Notes under the pieces: model-generated
Told to the model about the DNA's origin: nothing
Databases searched by the model: none
The model's input: the letters and a program-made list of their open reading frames with translations, nothing else
From: Acanthopleura granulata
Lineage: Eukaryota; Mollusca; Polyplacophora; Chitonida; Chitonidae
Assembly (NCBI GenBank): GCA_016165875.1
Contig: JABBOT010000013.1
Coordinates: 11,109,478 to 11,173,477, forward strand
Direction of reading: 5' to 3'
DNA length: 64,000 bases
Program-made: the position numbers and the translations under genes
Shown here: piece by piece, positions 37,501 through 41,475 of the stretch
How the letters are laid out: every line of letters begins with the position of its first letter
Numbering within the stretch: the stretch's first letter is position 1

Positions 37501-39220
37501 GGTTAACAGTAGCTGTAAAGGACCACAGCATGTCTTGAAATTGACTTCAGGTGATCATTCGCATGCTTGATGCCTTTGAGTTGTAATTTTACCTTTTTCT
37601 CTGTATTCTGGTGCATGTGAGGTTTTGAGGTTGGATGGGTGTGGTACACTGTGGTGTTTATACTTATATTTCTATCAGTTTGCATGTTGAATACTGACAT
37701 TAACATGTGGATTAATTTCAACAAGGAACAGCGGCATAATGACCTAGGTGCCTCTCACCAATGTGAGTTCAAGTCCACTTCATGCTGGCTTCCTCTCTCT
37801 GGCCATACATGAGAAGGTTCACCAGCAACCTGTGGATGGTCATGGGTTTCCCACGAGCTCTACCTCTCTTTCCTCTCACCATAAATATGGCCGCTGTCGT
37901 AAAAGTGAAATATTCTTGAGTTTGGGCGTAAAGCACCAATCAGATAAACAAATAAATAAATTCAATGAAGAAAGATGATGCCCTAAAGAGTCAGAAGGGG
38001 AATGGGGGTGGGGCATTATGATTCCTGGCTGGCTCGTTTCGTTGGTTTCCCAGGTTCAAATGTTGACTCTGGCTTTAAGTCAGGAGGTTGGTCATGCACT
38101 AGATGAAGAAGATGGTTTGCTATGAACACTCCAGATTTCTTCTACCATGACCATCAACCGCCATTGCCAAATCGAAATGACTACCTCGGCGAATGAAAAG
38201 ACGTGATATTTCTTGATTGCACCATTTTACCTGACAAGTTAACCCGTCCTGTGAACGAGTTTGAATGGAAGCATGTTCTGTGGCCGTGGCTAAATATCAG
38301 TGTTCTGATTGCTCAATTTCAGTCAAACTGCAACAGAATGTGACAATAATTTTTTTAATATTGTACCAAAGGTTACAGTATCAATTGAGACAAACTCAAG
38401 TTTTGTTGTTGTGATTTGTGCTGTTGACTCCCACGGTCGACGCTAATGGGATTCATTGGCTGACCCATCATGGCTGTTTATCTTTGGTATTTGATAAAGT
38501 ACAGACTTTCTTCTCACAAAATTCCAAAATGCTTCCAGACTTTAAGGTCCAACTCCGACTGACTCAACTGCTGTTATCAGGTAACAGGAGAGACGTGTTG
38601 GTTTCTGATCTGCCACCACTTTTATGCCAGTATTTTTGCCCTTTGTTGAGAGAGCATTGTTTTGGGGTTGAAGGCCTTTGAATCACTGGAGCAAATGAGG
38701 TGCCAAGATCAAACCAACCTTAAGGGCACAGAATTTGTAGGTACCAACAGTGGTTGCTGCTTGTGAGGACTTGGTGACGACAAACATGTGACAGCACGTA
38801 CAGTTGTACCTTTCTTGAAGACCACGTCGCTTTCACCAGTCACATGTGGGAAGGTTTGTCACAAACTTGCCAAGAGTCGGTTGGTATCCCAGGCATTCTG
38901 GTTTCTTTAACCCATAATACTGACCATCATCTTAAACATGTAAGTGAAAAATTCTTGTATATATGGATGCATTATTTTTTTTATATTTTTGCTTTTTCTT
39001 GTAGATTGGCTTCCCAATTACAAATCAGCAGGGTATAGCATTACTTCAGCAGAGACCACTGATGCAGCAAAACAACTCCATGCTTTATCCAATTGTCAGC
39101 CAGGGTTCACAAGGGCAGGTGCATCGTGGACCAATCATGTTCTCCAAAAATCAGCAGCAACGATCGCCTGCAACAATGGACGCTCAAAACCCATTTCAGA
39201 TACAAAGCAGGCCCTACTGA
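2858..39220 (+). CDS. ZMYND8: ZMYND8 orthologue (PHD-bromo-PWWP-MYND chromatin reader), 22 coding exons, 5' partial
   Basis: Exons: 2858-2938, 3645-3794, 4964-5088, 5548-5691, 6429-6542, 8442-8534, 9220-9307, 10647-10702, 11710-11790, 12156-12215, 14529-14584, 15851-15976, 17987-19758, 21542-22679, 23748-24000, 25332-25400, 27395-27479, 28461-28585, 31044-31298, 32603-32734, 34694-35131, 39005-39220. All phases join and give 1884 residues plus stop. Domains: PHD about 124-166, bromodomain 167-283, Cys-rich linker 284-310, PWWP 311-395, acidic TIESCKA region near 960-981, coiled coil 1430-1538, MYND 1539-1573. The order and many motifs ([28 protein letters not shown]) match vertebrate ZMYND8 as I recall it. 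In that family the reader module binds modified histone H3 on nucleosomes and the MYND finger recruits partners such as NuRD components; the protein acts in transcription control and DNA-damage response in the nucleus. Residues from exons 13 and 14 and the tail make it far longer than the vertebrate protein (about 1,200). The start codon is not visible. Confidence 0.95.
2939..3644 (+). other. Intron 1, nothing recognised
   Basis: GT-AG intron of about 0.7 kb, A+T-rich. I see no repeat family, RNA gene or extra exon in it. Confidence 0.6.
3645..3794 (+). CDS. ZMYND8: ZMYND8 exon 2: basic Ser/Thr-rich segment
   Basis: The acceptor is TTTTTTTTGTTTAG and the donor AAAG/GTTAAC. The frame encodes a disordered stretch containing [19 protein letters not shown]. 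Vertebrate ZMYND8 also has a basic, Ser/Pro-rich region before its PHD finger. Confidence 0.8.
4525..4555. repeat. (TA)n microsatellite
   Basis: Uninterrupted alternating TA tract in intron 2. Confidence 0.95.
4826..4928. repeat. MITE-1 copy just upstream of exon 3
   Basis: It is a shortened palindromic copy: GCCTGCAAATGGATGGCTGA at the left and ATGTCAGGCATGTACTTGCA at the right. Its right end is 35 bp from the exon 3 acceptor, so the branch-point region of this intron lies in or against the element. Confidence 0.65.
4964..5088 (+). CDS. ZMYND8: ZMYND8 exon 3: basic linker before the PHD finger
   Basis: The acceptor is GCATGTTTGCAG and the donor GTG/GTAAGT. It encodes 41 full codons, including [18 protein letters not shown] and [13 protein letters not shown]. 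It ends in phase 0 and joins directly to the PHD exon. Confidence 0.85.
5548..5691 (+). CDS. ZMYND8: ZMYND8 exon 4: PHD zinc finger
   Basis: Its 48 codons encode a whole PHD finger of C4HC3 type: CWIC, CKVC, then H-T-K-C, then CPEC, with the landmark [11 protein letters not shown] and the Trp two residues before the last Cys pair. It is closely similar to the ZMYND8 PHD finger, which works with the bromodomain and PWWP as one histone-reading unit. A TGTC-rich array begins at its donor. Confidence 0.97.
5692..6150 (+). repeat. TGTC/TGTG-rich simple-repeat array starting in the exon 4 donor
   Basis: The donor reads GTGAGTGTCTGTCTGTGTG and runs straight into about 450 bp of imperfect TGTC, TGTT and TGCC repeats, interrupted near 5780-5980. 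The long Cys- and Val-rich open frames here are products of the repeat. Confidence 0.85.
6429..6542 (+). CDS. ZMYND8: ZMYND8 exon 5: start of the bromodomain
   Basis: The acceptor is TTTTGGCAG and the donor ACG/GTGAAA. It encodes 38 codons, [15 protein letters not shown] and then [18 protein letters not shown], aligning with the PHD-to-bromodomain joint and helix Z of ZMYND8. Confidence 0.93.
7345..8165 (+). repeat. Degenerate tandem satellite, unit about 140-160 bp, about six copies
   Basis: Each unit contains CTCTATCTCTAGAA (or a variant), CAAGTTCACCAAACTTACAC, ACATTGGCATGAGGAAGAA, TTGATTTTCAGTGA and TTCAAGGTCATTGG. Starts fall near 7371, 7509, 7640, 7808, 7955 and 8110. A flank at 7283-7345 includes the inverted pair CTCGGCCAGTTTTGGCCAAG and GTGTCCGTCCGTTC, which may be the head of the parent element. 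Confidence 0.75.
8442..8534 (+). CDS. ZMYND8: ZMYND8 exon 6: bromodomain ZA loop
   Basis: The acceptor is GTGATTTCAG and the donor AAAG/GTAATC. The 31 codons include [12 protein letters not shown] and [13 protein letters not shown], the ZA-loop pattern of ZMYND8 (PF.KPV, then YI..PMDL..LEK). Confidence 0.95.
8535..9219 (+). other. Intron 6, nothing recognised
   Basis: GT-AG intron without a clear repeat family. Short open frames on the minus strand have no support. Confidence 0.55.
9220..9307 (+). CDS. ZMYND8: ZMYND8 exon 7: bromodomain core with the acetyl-lysine Asn
   Basis: The acceptor is CGATTTAACAG and the donor GGGA/GTAAGT. It encodes [20 protein letters not shown] then IIYNG, nearly identical to vertebrate ZMYND8. 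The YN pair supplies the conserved Asn that contacts acetyl-lysine in bromodomains. Confidence 0.97.
10232..10440 (-). repeat. SINE-A copy
   Basis: On the plus strand it begins with a (TTTA)n tail and TTGGTGTTTTACGCCATACT, followed by the conserved body (ATGGTGGGAGGAAACCGGGC, GGAAGCCAGCATGAGCTGGA). The tRNA-like head at the right end is truncated. Confidence 0.85.
10647..10702 (+). CDS. ZMYND8: ZMYND8 exon 8: last helix of the bromodomain
   Basis: The acceptor is ATCTGTTGCAG. It encodes [18 protein letters not shown], matching the C-helix of the ZMYND8 bromodomain. The 3' boundary is fixed by phase and homology and uses a GC donor (GAG/GCAAGT). Confidence 0.93.
10703..10704 (+). other. Non-canonical GC splice donor of intron 8
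   Basis: The exon ends GAG and the intron starts GCAAGT, otherwise a strong donor match. The acceptor at 11708-11709 is AG. No GT nearby preserves the conserved HE-TNEIE joint and frame. GC-AG introns are a known minor class. Confidence 0.85.
10952..11130 (+). repeat. SINE-A copy, 5' truncated
   Basis: It starts at the B-box-like GTTCAAGTCCAGCTAATGC and runs through the body to AATCAAATAAATAAATAAAT. Confidence 0.8.
11710..11790 (+). CDS. ZMYND8: ZMYND8 exon 9: Cys-rich linker between bromodomain and PWWP
   Basis: The acceptor is TTGTTTCAG and the donor TGT/GTAGGT. It encodes [16 protein letters not shown] then NDNWFCEPC, matching the zinc-binding CPEC...CEPC segment that joins the bromodomain and PWWP in the ZMYND8 reader module. 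Confidence 0.96.
11816..11869 (+). pseudogene. Decayed duplicate of the last 54 bp of exon 9
   Basis: It aligns without gaps to 11737-11790, offset 79 bp, with about 10 mismatches in 54. It still reads open: [18 protein letters not shown] against [18 protein letters not shown]. It has no usable acceptor and the donor position is ATAATC instead of GTAGGT, so it should not splice as an exon. Confidence 0.85.
12156..12215 (+). CDS. ZMYND8: ZMYND8 exon 10: start of the PWWP domain
   Basis: The acceptor follows a T-rich tract (ATCATACAACAG) and the donor is AAG/GTAAGC. It encodes [20 protein letters not shown], where PFWP is the PWWP motif and WAKLKG..FWPAK is the domain signature. Confidence 0.97.
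12216..14528 (+). other. Intron 10, 2.3 kb, little recognised
   Basis: Mostly unique A+T-rich sequence. ATATAACTCCAAC plus GAGGATT occurs at about 13676 and again near 13745, a small local duplication. No exon, RNA gene or known repeat family was seen. Confidence 0.5.
14529..14584 (+). CDS. ZMYND8: ZMYND8 exon 11: PWWP domain, middle
   Basis: The acceptor is GTACTGTGCAG and the donor ACAG/GTAAGT. It encodes [18 protein letters not shown] and matches the ZMYND8 PWWP strand VDARFFGQHDR. Confidence 0.96.
14735..14797 (+). repeat. Short dispersed repeat tail (AACGCCACATCGGCAATAT type)
   Basis: GAATGAATGATTATGGCTGA, then AACGCCACATCGGCAATATC and CAGCCATATCGTGGCG, resembles SINE 3' tails I have seen in mollusc DNA. 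This is the only copy in the window. Confidence 0.45.
15290..15440 (+). repeat. SINE-C-like diverged copy
   Basis: It holds GTGACTTGTCAAAGGTCAGT, then GGTTTATGTCCGGCATTCTG and GTTTCCTCCAACTTTGGAAC. The same order appears near 24655-24770, 38030-38180, 38826-38962, 46262-46432 and 59895-60065. Confidence 0.5.
15851..15976 (+). CDS. ZMYND8: ZMYND8 exon 12: C-terminal part of PWWP
   Basis: The acceptor is AATTGCCTCCCAG and the donor ATAAG/GTAAGG. The 41 codons read [16 protein letters not shown] then [20 protein letters not shown], following the ZMYND8 PWWP end. The last 22 bp of the exon (15955-15976) are also part of the minisatellite that fills the start of the following intron. Confidence 0.95.
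15955..16505 (+). repeat. 33-bp minisatellite containing the exon 12 3' end and splice donor
   Basis: About 17 units. Each holds a copy of the exon end, the donor, and TTGGAAA or CTGGAAA: for example ACAGGATAAG/GTAAGGTTGG. The exon bases 15955-15976 recur perfectly at 16052-16073. Many units keep an intact GTAAGG donor; others read GATTAG, GATAGG or AAAGTAAGG. The 160 and 180 residue minus-strand open frames here come from the repeat. Confidence 0.95.
16506..17986 (+). other. Rest of intron 12, nothing recognised
   Basis: About 1.5 kb of A+T-rich sequence. An isolated AAGATAAGGTAAGGCAAACT at about 16729 is a stray copy of the minisatellite donor core. No exon is supported. Confidence 0.5.
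17987..19758 (+). CDS. ZMYND8: ZMYND8 exon 13: end of PWWP and very large disordered region
   Basis: The acceptor is CTTTTTTTTGCAG and the donor GGAAG/GTATGA. The first codons [19 protein letters not shown] finish the PWWP-adjacent helix as in ZMYND8 (KFGVFNYSPFRTPY). Then come about 560 residues rich in Ser, Lys, Glu and Thr, with an octa-Thr run from (ACA)n. It ends with [17 protein letters not shown] and an acidic Ser/Asp/Glu patch, a motif pair also found in vertebrate ZMYND8. At 1772 bp it is the largest coding exon seen. Confidence 0.95.
20356..20612 (-). repeat. SINE-A copy, full length
   Basis: On the minus strand it begins GGGGCCTCCATGGGTCAGTT (tRNA-like A box) and contains the B-box-like GAGTTCAAGTCCAGC. 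On the plus strand the (TTTA)-type tail is at the left. Confidence 0.88.
20952..21119. repeat. Palindromic MITE-like element, family MITE-2
   Basis: The left end CTTCAACCTTTTCAACC is the imperfect reverse complement of the right end GGTTGCAAAGGTTGAAG; the centre has GATTAAAGATGCAAGCTTC. Related copies are at 30827-31023, 37311-37506 and 48107-48222. Confidence 0.65.
21542..22679 (+). CDS. ZMYND8: ZMYND8 exon 14: second large disordered exon
   Basis: The acceptor is ATTCGTTTTGCAG and the donor TTTGG/GTGAGT. Its 378 full codons start [20 protein letters not shown]. They include acidic patches ([20 protein letters not shown]), a basic and Gly-rich part, and a Thr/Ala/Pro-rich end. This is the position of the low-complexity region before the coiled coil in vertebrates. 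The open frame extends upstream of 21542, but homology-neutral phase and the acceptor favour 21542. Confidence 0.9.
23062..23220 (-). repeat. SINE-A copy with internal deletion
   Basis: Tail and 3' body are present (AAGAATATTTCACTTATACA, GGACAGAGCCCGGGG), then it jumps to the tRNA-like head (GACCGAACCACGGAGGTCCC on plus). About 90 bp of the middle is missing. Confidence 0.85.
23522..23687. repeat. MITE-1 copy upstream of exon 15
   Basis: Both arms are well kept: CAAGCCTGCAATCAGGTGCC at the left and ATGTCAGGCATGTATTTGCA at the right. It ends 60 bp before the exon 15 acceptor. Confidence 0.8.
23748..24000 (+). CDS. ZMYND8: ZMYND8 exon 15: Pro-rich segment leading into the coiled coil
   Basis: The acceptor is TTCGTCCTGACAG and the donor AAAG/GTATGC. 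It encodes [16 protein letters not shown], a VPPPVIMSP stretch and, at the end, [18 protein letters not shown], whose last residues correspond to the vertebrate IAKYTSKM segment. Confidence 0.92.
24100..24423 (+). repeat. SINE-B copy
   Basis: A diverged tRNA-like head (GTTATGGTGTTAGCTTGAGG) is followed by AAGACTTCAAAAATAACACA, TGTTGCTGCCTCACTTGGCT, GTCGGTATAATGTGACTGGG and GTTAGGTACGACGTAAAACC. Related copies: 39895-40206, 51262-51472, 53290-53695 and 56404-56597. Confidence 0.8.
24450..24608. repeat. MITE-1 copy
   Basis: Left arm CACAAGCCTGCAAATAGAAG, centre GTCTCTTGGGTCATACCACT, right arm TTGTTTGCAGGCTTG. It abuts SINE-B on its left. Confidence 0.75.
24640..24780 (+). repeat. SINE-C-like copy
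   Basis: It contains GATCTTAAGTCATAAGGGTG, GATGAAGGTCAGTGGTTTAC and GGCATTCCAGTTTTGCCTCA in the family order. The B-box-like TTCAAATCCAACC lies just upstream at about 24630. Confidence 0.5.
25332..25400 (+). CDS. ZMYND8: ZMYND8 exon 16: start of the coiled-coil region
   Basis: The acceptor is TTTCTCTTTTCAG and the donor CCAG/GTACTC. It encodes [20 protein letters not shown] and TFQ, matching vertebrate DAIKGTMTEIYNDLSKN. Confidence 0.95.
25552..25720. repeat. MITE-1 copy
   Basis: ACAAGCCTGCATATAGGTGT at the left, AAAAATGTCAAGCGCATATT at the right, centre TATATGACCATGTTGTCGG. It lies in intron 16, downstream of exon 16. Confidence 0.75.
25862..26535 (+). repeat. 31-bp minisatellite in intron 16, about 20 units
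   Basis: The unit is close to GCTTGTTCTGCACCAGTGGC plus AGACACCTTAA. Some units are shortened to TTCTGCAGACACC forms. It does not touch an exon. Confidence 0.95.
27395..27479 (+). CDS. ZMYND8: ZMYND8 exon 17: coiled coil
   Basis: The acceptor is ATTTCTCTCTTAG and the donor GTGG/GTAAGT. It encodes [20 protein letters not shown] then IDEIKHNV, with heptad-like Leu spacing, aligning with vertebrate RRLRIEIEKLQWLHQQEL. The end of the exon is part of the following minisatellite. Confidence 0.96.
27463..28095 (+). repeat. About 41-bp minisatellite containing the exon 17 3' end and splice donor
   Basis: About 16 units. Each resembles GAGATAAAACATAATGTGG/GTAAGTTTGTCTGAAGATAGCA in three parts, with the slash marking the donor. 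The last unit (about 28068-28093) matches the exon-donor junction over 26 bp with one mismatch. Middle units drift to GATGTAGGTAAGTTTGTCTG. Confidence 0.95.
28461..28585 (+). CDS. ZMYND8: ZMYND8 exon 18: coiled coil up to the MYND finger
   Basis: The acceptor is TCTCTGAACAG and the donor GTGG/GTAAGA. It encodes [20 protein letters not shown], then [20 protein letters not shown] and [10 protein letters not shown] is identical to the vertebrate joint before MYND. Confidence 0.97.
28586..30826 (+). other. Intron 18, first 2.2 kb, nothing recognised
   Basis: A+T-rich sequence with several medium open frames on both strands, none with splice context, codon bias or a recognisable motif. Confidence 0.5.
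30827..31023. repeat. MITE-2 copy upstream of exon 19
   Basis: It has ATTTGTTTGTGTTACCACAG, AAGCTTCATAAAACTATGAG, AATTATTTCTCTAGACCC and a right end of CAAGGTTGAAGAAGTAGGAT, in the family order. The right end is 20 bp from the exon 19 acceptor. Confidence 0.65.
31044..31298 (+). CDS. ZMYND8: ZMYND8 exon 19: MYND zinc finger
   Basis: The acceptor is TTGCTCTTGACAG and the donor CAG/GTATGT. The first 35 residues form the MYND finger: CANC, then [12 protein letters not shown] and a terminal H-x3-C (HMDSC), closely matching ZMYND8. In the family this finger binds Pro-rich motifs of corepressor partners. The following 50 residues are Ser/Gln/Gly-rich. Confidence 0.98.
31299..32602 (+). other. Intron 19, no exon, a tRNA-like fragment
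   Basis: Mostly unique sequence. GTGTTCAAATCCAAC near 31800 has a B-box look but no convincing A box at the right distance, so I do not call a tRNA gene. Confidence 0.5.
32603..32734 (+). CDS. ZMYND8: ZMYND8 exon 20: disordered C-terminal segment
   Basis: The acceptor is TGTTTATTTCAG and the donor CAG/GTATCA. It is exactly 44 codons, phase 0 on both sides: [20 protein letters not shown] and on. I see no vertebrate counterpart. Its clean splice sites and phase, and the open frame, support it. Confidence 0.82.
32875..33000 (+). repeat. SINE-A remnant
   Basis: CTGCTGATGGTTTCAAGTTC, CCCCAGGCTTTGCCCATTTC and GTCGTATATGTGAAATG follow the SINE-A order but are strongly diverged. An A-rich tail follows (33020-33040). 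Confidence 0.5.
33517..33753 (-). repeat. SINE-A copy
   Basis: Near-consensus body (ATTATGGTGGGAGGAAACCG, GGCCGGAGAGGAAGCCAGCA, TGGACTTGAACTCACAGCGA). A block around the bases normally giving GCAGGTTGCTGGCAG is deleted. Confidence 0.88.
34040..34110 (-). repeat. SINE-A fragment
   Basis: ATCCGCAGGTTGCTGGCAAT and GGCCAGAGAGGAAGACATCA are the middle of the SINE-A body. Confidence 0.6.
34694..35131 (+). CDS. ZMYND8: ZMYND8 exon 21: Gln-rich and His/Pro-rich tail
   Basis: The acceptor is TGTATTTCTTCAG and the donor CCAG/GTATCT; 146 codons in phase 0. It encodes Gln-rich sequence ([20 protein letters not shown]) and then a run of [18 protein letters not shown] repeats. It is much more G+C-rich than its surroundings. 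The minus-strand 206-codon frame is its shadow. Confidence 0.88.
35132..37310 (+). other. Intron 21, first part, nothing but a local duplication
   Basis: At 36281-36391 a unit of about 55 bp occurs twice in tandem (GTGCCACTAGCTGGCTAGTA and GTGCCCCTAGTTGGCTAGTG, each followed by a TCATGTACG). Elsewhere I see no exon or repeat family. Confidence 0.5.
37311..37506. repeat. MITE-2 copy
   Basis: Left arm TTCTTCAACCTTTTCAACCA, centre GAAATAATTTCTACAGTTTT and ATCTTTAATCACACAAACGA, right arm GAAAAAAGGTTCAAGG. It is the reverse orientation of the copy at 20952-21119. Confidence 0.7.
37731..37964 (+). repeat. SINE-A copy, head truncated
   Basis: It runs from GCGGCATAATGACCTAGGTG through TGAGTTCAAGTCCACTTCAT to AAACAAATAAATAAATT. 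Confidence 0.85.
38030..38180 (+). repeat. SINE-C-like copy
   Basis: CCCAGGTTCAAATGTTGACT, then GGCTTTAAGTCAGGAGGTTG, GTCATGCACTAGATGAAGAA and TTTCTTCTACCATGACCATC give the family order, with a B-box-like GGTTCAAAT. Confidence 0.55.
38826..38962 (+). repeat. SINE-C/A tail just upstream of exon 22
   Basis: TCACATGTGGGAAGGTTTGT, CAGGCATTCTGGTTTCTTTA, then ACATGTAAGTGAAAAATTCT. It ends about 42 bp before the last exon's acceptor. Confidence 0.6.
39005..39220 (+). CDS. ZMYND8: ZMYND8 exon 22: terminal coding exon with stop
   Basis: The acceptor is TTTTTCTTGTAG and the stop TGA is at 39218-39220. It encodes 71 residues, [20 protein letters not shown] and on, ending FQIQSRPY. Only phase 0 is open to a sensible end; another open frame (ending at 39225) is a shadow. 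The Gln-rich composition continues that of exon 21. Confidence 0.88.
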   Translation: MGFPITNQQGIALLQQRPLMQQNNSMLYPIVSQGSQGQVHRGPIMFSKNQQQRSPATMDAQNPFQIQSRPY

Positions 39221-39890
39221 TATAGGAGTTGTAACTTTCAGACTCCAGCTCTGAATTATTGGTCAGTTGTCCCAAGGAACTACAATAAACCCAGTAGTTT
39301 AAGCATCCAGAGGATTTGACTTACCACCTAAGAACAGTTAAGACAAGATAAGGTATTTTTCCTGGCACAGTTTGTCTGGCGCAAAATAAACAAGTGGATT
39401 GAAGAGGCGAACACATTTCTGGCTTTATTAAAATGAATCAGACTGTGAGTTGTTCTATAGTTATGGTAATTGACATCACTGTGATCCTCAGAGACAGATT
39501 ACGTCTTTTTTTTCTGAAAGCTGATGAAAGCAAATCCCATTTGTTCAAATCGTTAGTGACTTTGTCTTCAGTAATGCTTTTTTATTTTTGTTTTAGAAAG
39601 CTTTTGATTTAAAGACTTCACCGAGAGATCAAAGATATTAATCCTTCTGTTAACTTTTTTTTTCATTGCCACTGTGTAATTACAGATGAGGGGGAAAGCT
39701 CCCATTCCTATTGTAACTGATCAGAGGTCAGTCTATTAACATGCACATGATGCACTGTGCAGTTGGATAGAAATGTTATTGTGTGATTGGGAGATTGTGA
39801 ATGTTCCTTCTTATATAAATGTGAAATTAAACTTCCAAACTGCTCATTTCAAGCAGTAACAGGTGAATTTGGTGTTTATTTTTTAACTTT
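39221..39890 (+). other. Likely 3' UTR of ZMYND8
   Basis: A+T-rich, no repeat. One AATAAA at 39385-39390 could be a polyadenylation signal. No other clear signal was seen before the SINE-B copy. Confidence 0.5.
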
Positions 39891-39894
39891 GCCT

Positions 39895-40206
39895 GGAGTT
39901 CTTGAGTTCAGTCCCAGGTCAAGTCATGCCAAAGACTATAAAAATGGTACTTGTTGCTGCCTCGCTTGGCACTCATCACAGAAGTTAGAGCAAGGAAAGA
40001 GGACTAGTTGTCCTGGTGTCAATATAATGTGACTGGGTGTGGTGTCAAGTCTGGTGTCTTCCGCATGATGTTCCAGTCACGGCAGCTCTTAGGAGGCATA
40101 GACACACTGCCGTAAGAAAACACGGTATATATACATTCTAAGGACCCCTCATCATAATATGACTGAAAAATTGTCCAGTATGTTGAAAAACCTAAGCATT
40201 CAAGCA
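39895..40206 (+). repeat. SINE-B copy
   Basis: GAGTTCAGTCCCAGGTC (B-box-like), then GGTACTTGTTGCTGCCTCGC, GTCAATATAATGTGACTGGG and CTCATCATAATATGACTGAA. The A-box part is lost. Confidence 0.82.
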
Positions 40207-40703
40207 CACATATGTTTTTGACTTCATTTGATTTCTGGGTGACAATACTGGCTCCAGAGGTTGCGCTGGTGTCCCAGTCGCTAAAACTTCCTGCTTATGG
40301 TGGAGATGCACAAAGCCTCTGTGATGTCTGCCTGTCTACGTGTAGCACGAACTAAAGGAGTCTCATCACTTGTACCTTTTCTTCCTGCTTTTCACTCGGC
40401 GATTTCTGGAAGCGATTTTAATGTCATTATGATGAGCTTGGAAAGGAGCATTCTATTATACTTTGTATTTTACATAGAGTGTTGACTGAAAACAGTTTAA
40501 TAGCTTTAGACCTCGGTCTAAAATTTCATTACACTGCATTAGAGAGGATAGATTCAGGACTGCAGTTCTTTTCGATGAAGAGCTAGCGTGTGAAGTCTGG
40601 GTTTCCTTGTTGTGAAATTTCAACTCTTCCAAATCCACATTAACCATAGTAAAACAAGCAACAATGACAAGATGAATCTATTTCTTAATGTGACGTCGGT
40701 AAA

Positions 40704-40916
40704 CTGGTGTTGGGTTCCTATTGTCAGGTTTCTGGTGTTGGGTTCCTATTGTCAGGTTTCTGGTGTTGGGGTCCCATTGTCAGGTTTCTGGTGTTGGGGT
40801 CCCATTGGTGTTGGGGTCCCATTGTCAGGTTACTGGTGTTGGGGTCCCATTGTCAGGTTTCTGGTGTTGGGTTCCCACTGTCAGGTTTCTGGTGTTGGGG
40901 TCCTGTTCTTGGGATG
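40704..40916 (+). repeat. 28-bp minisatellite, about eight units
   Basis: The unit is CTGGTGTTGGGGTCCCATTG plus TCAGGTTT. One unit near 40800 is shortened to GGTGTTGGGGTCCCATT. All plus-strand frames are open across it, giving spurious 76-105 codon ORFs. Confidence 0.95.
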
Positions 40917-41475
40917 TGTCCCCATGTGAACCCCTGCATATCTTAAAATAGCTCTTGTCGTTTCTCAAGGGTTTTGTTTTCGATGGATCGAAATGTTAAC
41001 AATGTATGAATTCTGATCTAATTGACATTGTTAGCCATATAGATTGCATGAAGCAGAAAATGAGACATTTTGTTTGAAAGTTATACATATATCTATATAT
41101 ATTTTATGGCATTGGAAAATTTCACCCATCTGTACTGTGTACTCAGCCTGCCAAATAGCCGTTCTACATCAAATTTCCACAATATCAACACAAAAGCTTT
41201 TTGCATCATTCAAATACTTATGGGCAATCTGAAGTATTTTTCGAGGACAAAATGCGAAAAGAAATTTTTGCCAAATTTTATCAAAAAAGGAAAATCACAT
41301 TTTTCAAGTATCGTATCATCCTGCCTCAGAAATCTCAAAACACTCAAAGCAAAATGTTATACTTAGTATGTAATGTAACTTGTGTAAATCTTTCCAATGA
41401 TGGTCTTGATGTTCAGTCTTTAGGGGAGTACACTAAAGAGCTACACAGGCGACTTACACGAATTCACAATGTTTG

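Noticed and set aside
40612..40951. Three overlapping ORFs with GFWCWGPIVRFLVLGS-type repeats
   Set aside because: All three plus frames are open because of the 28-bp minisatellite.
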